Assembly: GCA_030623665.1 (NCBI GenBank)
Contig: JAUXLO010000009.1
Coordinates: 1-15,284, forward strand
Direction: 5' to 3'
DNA from: Planctomycetota bacterium
GTDB taxonomy: Bacteria; Planctomycetota; Brocadiia; Brocadiales; Bathyanammoxibiaceae
Length of the DNA stretch: 15,284 nt
Part shown: positions 13,796-15,284 of the stretch, piece by piece
How positions within the stretch are numbered: position 1 is the first letter of the stretch
Layout of the letters: the number at the start of each line of letters is the position of its first letter
Position numbers and translations under genes: made by a program
Notes under the pieces: model-generated
What the model was told of the DNA's origin: nothing
Seen by the model: the letters and a program-made list of their open reading frames with translations, nothing else
Databases searched by the model: none

Positions 13796-14857
13796 CTAAA
13801 CCATCACTGACCTACCTGCCAACCTGGACGCAAGCCTCCAGGATGCCAGGGTCTCTCTTCGCTCCCGGCTTGAGAGTTCAGTGTAAATCTCAAGGGCCTC
13901 TTTTTCCGATTTGGAACCTGCCCGGGCAACTGCCTGCCCAGCCAGCAGCCCTGTAGCCAGGGCGGAAGATATACCCTCGCCAAACATATTGAGAAAGCCG
14001 GCCGCCTCCCCCGCCAGCAGCGCCCTGTCTTTGCCCAGGTAGAAATTCCCCGTTGCACACATATTAGTACCCAGGCAACTCGACTTCCTTGCCAATCTCC
14101 CCAACCTCAGACCAAAATGCTCCTTTAGAAAACGGCTAAACTCCTCAAGATACGGTGCAAACCTGCCGCCCTTCTTACATGACGTACCGAATATGACGTA
14201 ATCATCCTTAACGTTAAACCAGCCATATATCTCACCAAATCTGGGATCGAGGAAGCCATGATACCACTCCGGATCAAGCTCAGAACTCCCTTCATAGTAA
14301 TTTTGATAGGCGAGGAACCAACGGGACCTCTTTTCAAGTTCGGGGTTCAGCTTGGCACGTATGGAGGACAGGCATCCCTCAGCCCCAACCAGGTGCTTAC
14401 AACCTATCTCTACAAATCCCCCTCGCCCCTCCCCACTATCTTTGCAGTATAACTTAACCCCATCGCCGTCCATCGTAAAATCACTCAGCAGGCACAGGTC
14501 CCTCACCTCGGCCCCCGAGCGCCTCACAAGCCACTCATCGTATTGTGCACGCCACACATTGGGCGCGCCCTTCTCTCCAAAGGGCCAGTCCCTAGAACGC
14601 TTCGTGTCATACCACAGCCTGACACCCTTTATTATCCTCGGTCTGCAGTAGCACTCCTCCGGGATATCGCCAAAATACTTTTTCGTAAGTCTTAGGGACT
14701 TTTCATTTATAAGCCCTGAGCATATCTTATACCTGGGCAACTTCTTCCGCTCTATTACCAGGACACTCAGGCCAGCCTCCACCATTACCCTCGCCGCTGC
14801 TGCCCCGGCGGGCCCGGCGCCTACCACCACTGCGTCATATTCCCTTTTCAAAGGCAT
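13796..14857 (-). CDS. Geranylgeranyl reductase-family FAD-dependent oxidoreductase
   Basis: A 353-residue flavoprotein starting with a Rossmann beta-alpha-beta fold (GAGPAG, residues 13-18, and VIERKKLPRYKICSG, 34-48). It has a substrate-domain RAQYDEWL (103-110), VGAEG (157-161) and the C-terminal FAD motif GEAAGFLNMFGEGISSAL (283-300). This is the geranylgeranyl reductase / FixC-like group, which reduces double bonds of isoprenoid lipids or handles quinone-linked electrons. AGGAGG lies 11 nt before ATG 14857. It is upstream of, and oriented with, the quinol-oxidising operon but separated by a 286-nt gap with a promoter. Saturation of a menaquinone or lipid tail would fit the neighbours, but the substrate is not known. 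Confidence 0.85.
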   Translation of the reverse strand: MPLKREYDAVVVGAGPAGAAAARVMVEAGLSVLVIERKKLPRYKICSGLINEKSLRLTKKYFGDIPEECYCRPRIIKGVRLWYDTKRSRDWPFGEKGAPNVWRAQYDEWLVRRSGAEVRDLCLLSDFTMDGDGVKLYCKDSGEGRGGFVEIGCKHLVGAEGCLSSIRAKLNPELEKRSRWFLAYQNYYEGSSELDPEWYHGFLDPRFGEIYGWFNVKDDYVIFGTSCKKGGRFAPYLEEFSRFLKEHFGLRLGRLARKSSCLGTNMCATGNFYLGKDRALLAGEAAGFLNMFGEGISSALATGLLAGQAVARAGSKSEKEALEIYTELSSRERRETLASWRLASRLAGRSVMV

Positions 14858-15044
14858 GTATAAGTGTCCCTCCTCGCAAATAAATCCTGATAATGCCCGA
14901 ATCCTCTAATATCTCATGAGTAGTCCTATAATTTGCCCTTCCCAGCTGCCTGCTTTTCTCTTCCAGTTCTTTATTAATCAGGTGAGGGACTTGGTCCCTT
15001 CGGCTACGGTATTCTCCCAGGTCCAGGGTACGTCTTTGAAGCCT
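14835..15044 (-). pseudogene. Coiled-coil remnant of a PAS sensor protein
   Basis: After a TAA at 15047-15045 a frame stays open for 69 codons without ATG. It reads RLQRRTLDLGEY, then INKELEEKSRQLGRANYRTT and HEILEDSG, the composition of the helical linker that follows PAS domains in sensor kinases. It ends at TGA 14837-14835, inside the next gene, before any kinase domain. With the adjacent PAS fragment in another frame it looks like a broken gene; no kinase boxes remain. Confidence 0.45.
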
Positions 15045-15088
15045 TTATTCGGACCTCTTCTGCCGGGTAGAGAAATTTTCGTCATCGT

Positions 15089-15284
15089 TCAGACCCACCA
15101 CTTGGAGACGTCCCTTGAAACCATTATTATCGCCTCAAACCTCCCCTTGCTGTCCAGCAAGGGAAATGATTCGGTAAAGACCACCTTGCCTTTGTCCGGC
15201 ACAACATGTTCATGTGAGTTCGGCCTCAGATTCTCTATAACCTCAAGGTTCTTGCAGCCGTCGCATGTCCGACCCTTACCCATA
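15089..15284 (-). CDS. PAS-domain C-terminal fragment, 5' end outside window
   Basis: The frame is open to the window edge. An ATG occurs at 15283-15281, but the gene most likely starts further upstream. The 64 visible residues contain CDGCKN, a VFTESFPLLDSKGRFEAI strand pair and IMVSRDVS, the typical end of a PAS/PAC domain of a sensor protein. In intact relatives RDVS is followed by a charged linker (ERKRxEE-like); here KWWV and a stop follow. The expected linker (TRQKRSE, then RLQRRT) appears in the next stretch in another frame, so a frameshift is likely. Ligand and output domain are unknown. Confidence 0.5.
   Translation of the reverse strand, partial: MGKGRTCDGCKNLEVIENLRPNSHEHVVPDKGKVVFTESFPLLDSKGRFEAIIMVSRDVSKWWV

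Noticed and set aside
13612..13956. Plus-strand frame across the operon leader and the reductase gene end
   Set aside because: It lies antisense to a recognised gene, has no ribosome site and no recognisable domain.
1..15284. CRISPR array, tRNA, rRNA or insertion sequence
   Set aside because: No regularly spaced direct repeats, no cloverleaf, no transposase-like product and no rRNA-like conserved stretch were seen on either strand.

Overview
The window looks like a chromosomal segment from an anammox-type planctomycete (Brocadiales). The main reason is the block at 6283-13509. It encodes, in transcription order, an iron-sulfur/FAD NAD(P)H oxidoreductase, a Rieske protein, a split cytochrome b (b6-like half plus subunit IV-like half), a membrane-anchored hexaheme cytochrome c and an octaheme hydroxylamine-oxidoreductase (HAO)-like protein. 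From memory this is the gene order of the third Rieske/cytochrome b complex of Candidatus Kuenenia stuttgartiensis (kuste4569-4574). Base composition looks close to half G+C by eye (not computed), which seems high for Kuenenia or Scalindua, so I do not name a genus. All convincing genes lie on the minus strand, so transcription runs from high to low coordinates.

Right end (13796-15284): a decayed or frameshifted PAS/coiled-coil sensor fragment runs off the window edge. It is followed by a geranylgeranyl-reductase-family flavoprotein. A 286-bp gap then holds a good sigma70-like promoter and a leader with three hairpins. Centre (6283-13509): the respiratory operon. The first five genes are tightly spaced; the HAO-like gene follows after a 202-bp gap and ends at a clear intrinsic terminator.

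Middle-left (4492-6282): two large gaps (about 770 and 650 bp) flank one orphan 123-residue beta-rich protein with a strong ribosome binding site, a 16-bp palindrome upstream and a probable terminator downstream. Both gaps contain inverted repeats but no convincing gene.

Left end (1-4491): two paralogous CPA2-type cation/proton antiporters, separated by a GTAGGGACAG-type palindromic repeat, then three tandem universal stress proteins. The third stress gene overlaps the antiporter stop codon (ATGA). The antiporters carry no visible cytoplasmic regulatory domain, so the stress proteins may supply that role in trans.

In the central module, a quinol-oxidising b6f-like core would be wired on the P side to fourteen c-type hemes (hexaheme plus octaheme proteins) and on the N side to an NAD(P)-linked flavin/Fe-S subunit. 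This layout fits quinol oxidation coupled to nitrogen-compound redox chemistry and NAD(P)H formation. The wiring is inference; the gene products are read directly from motifs.
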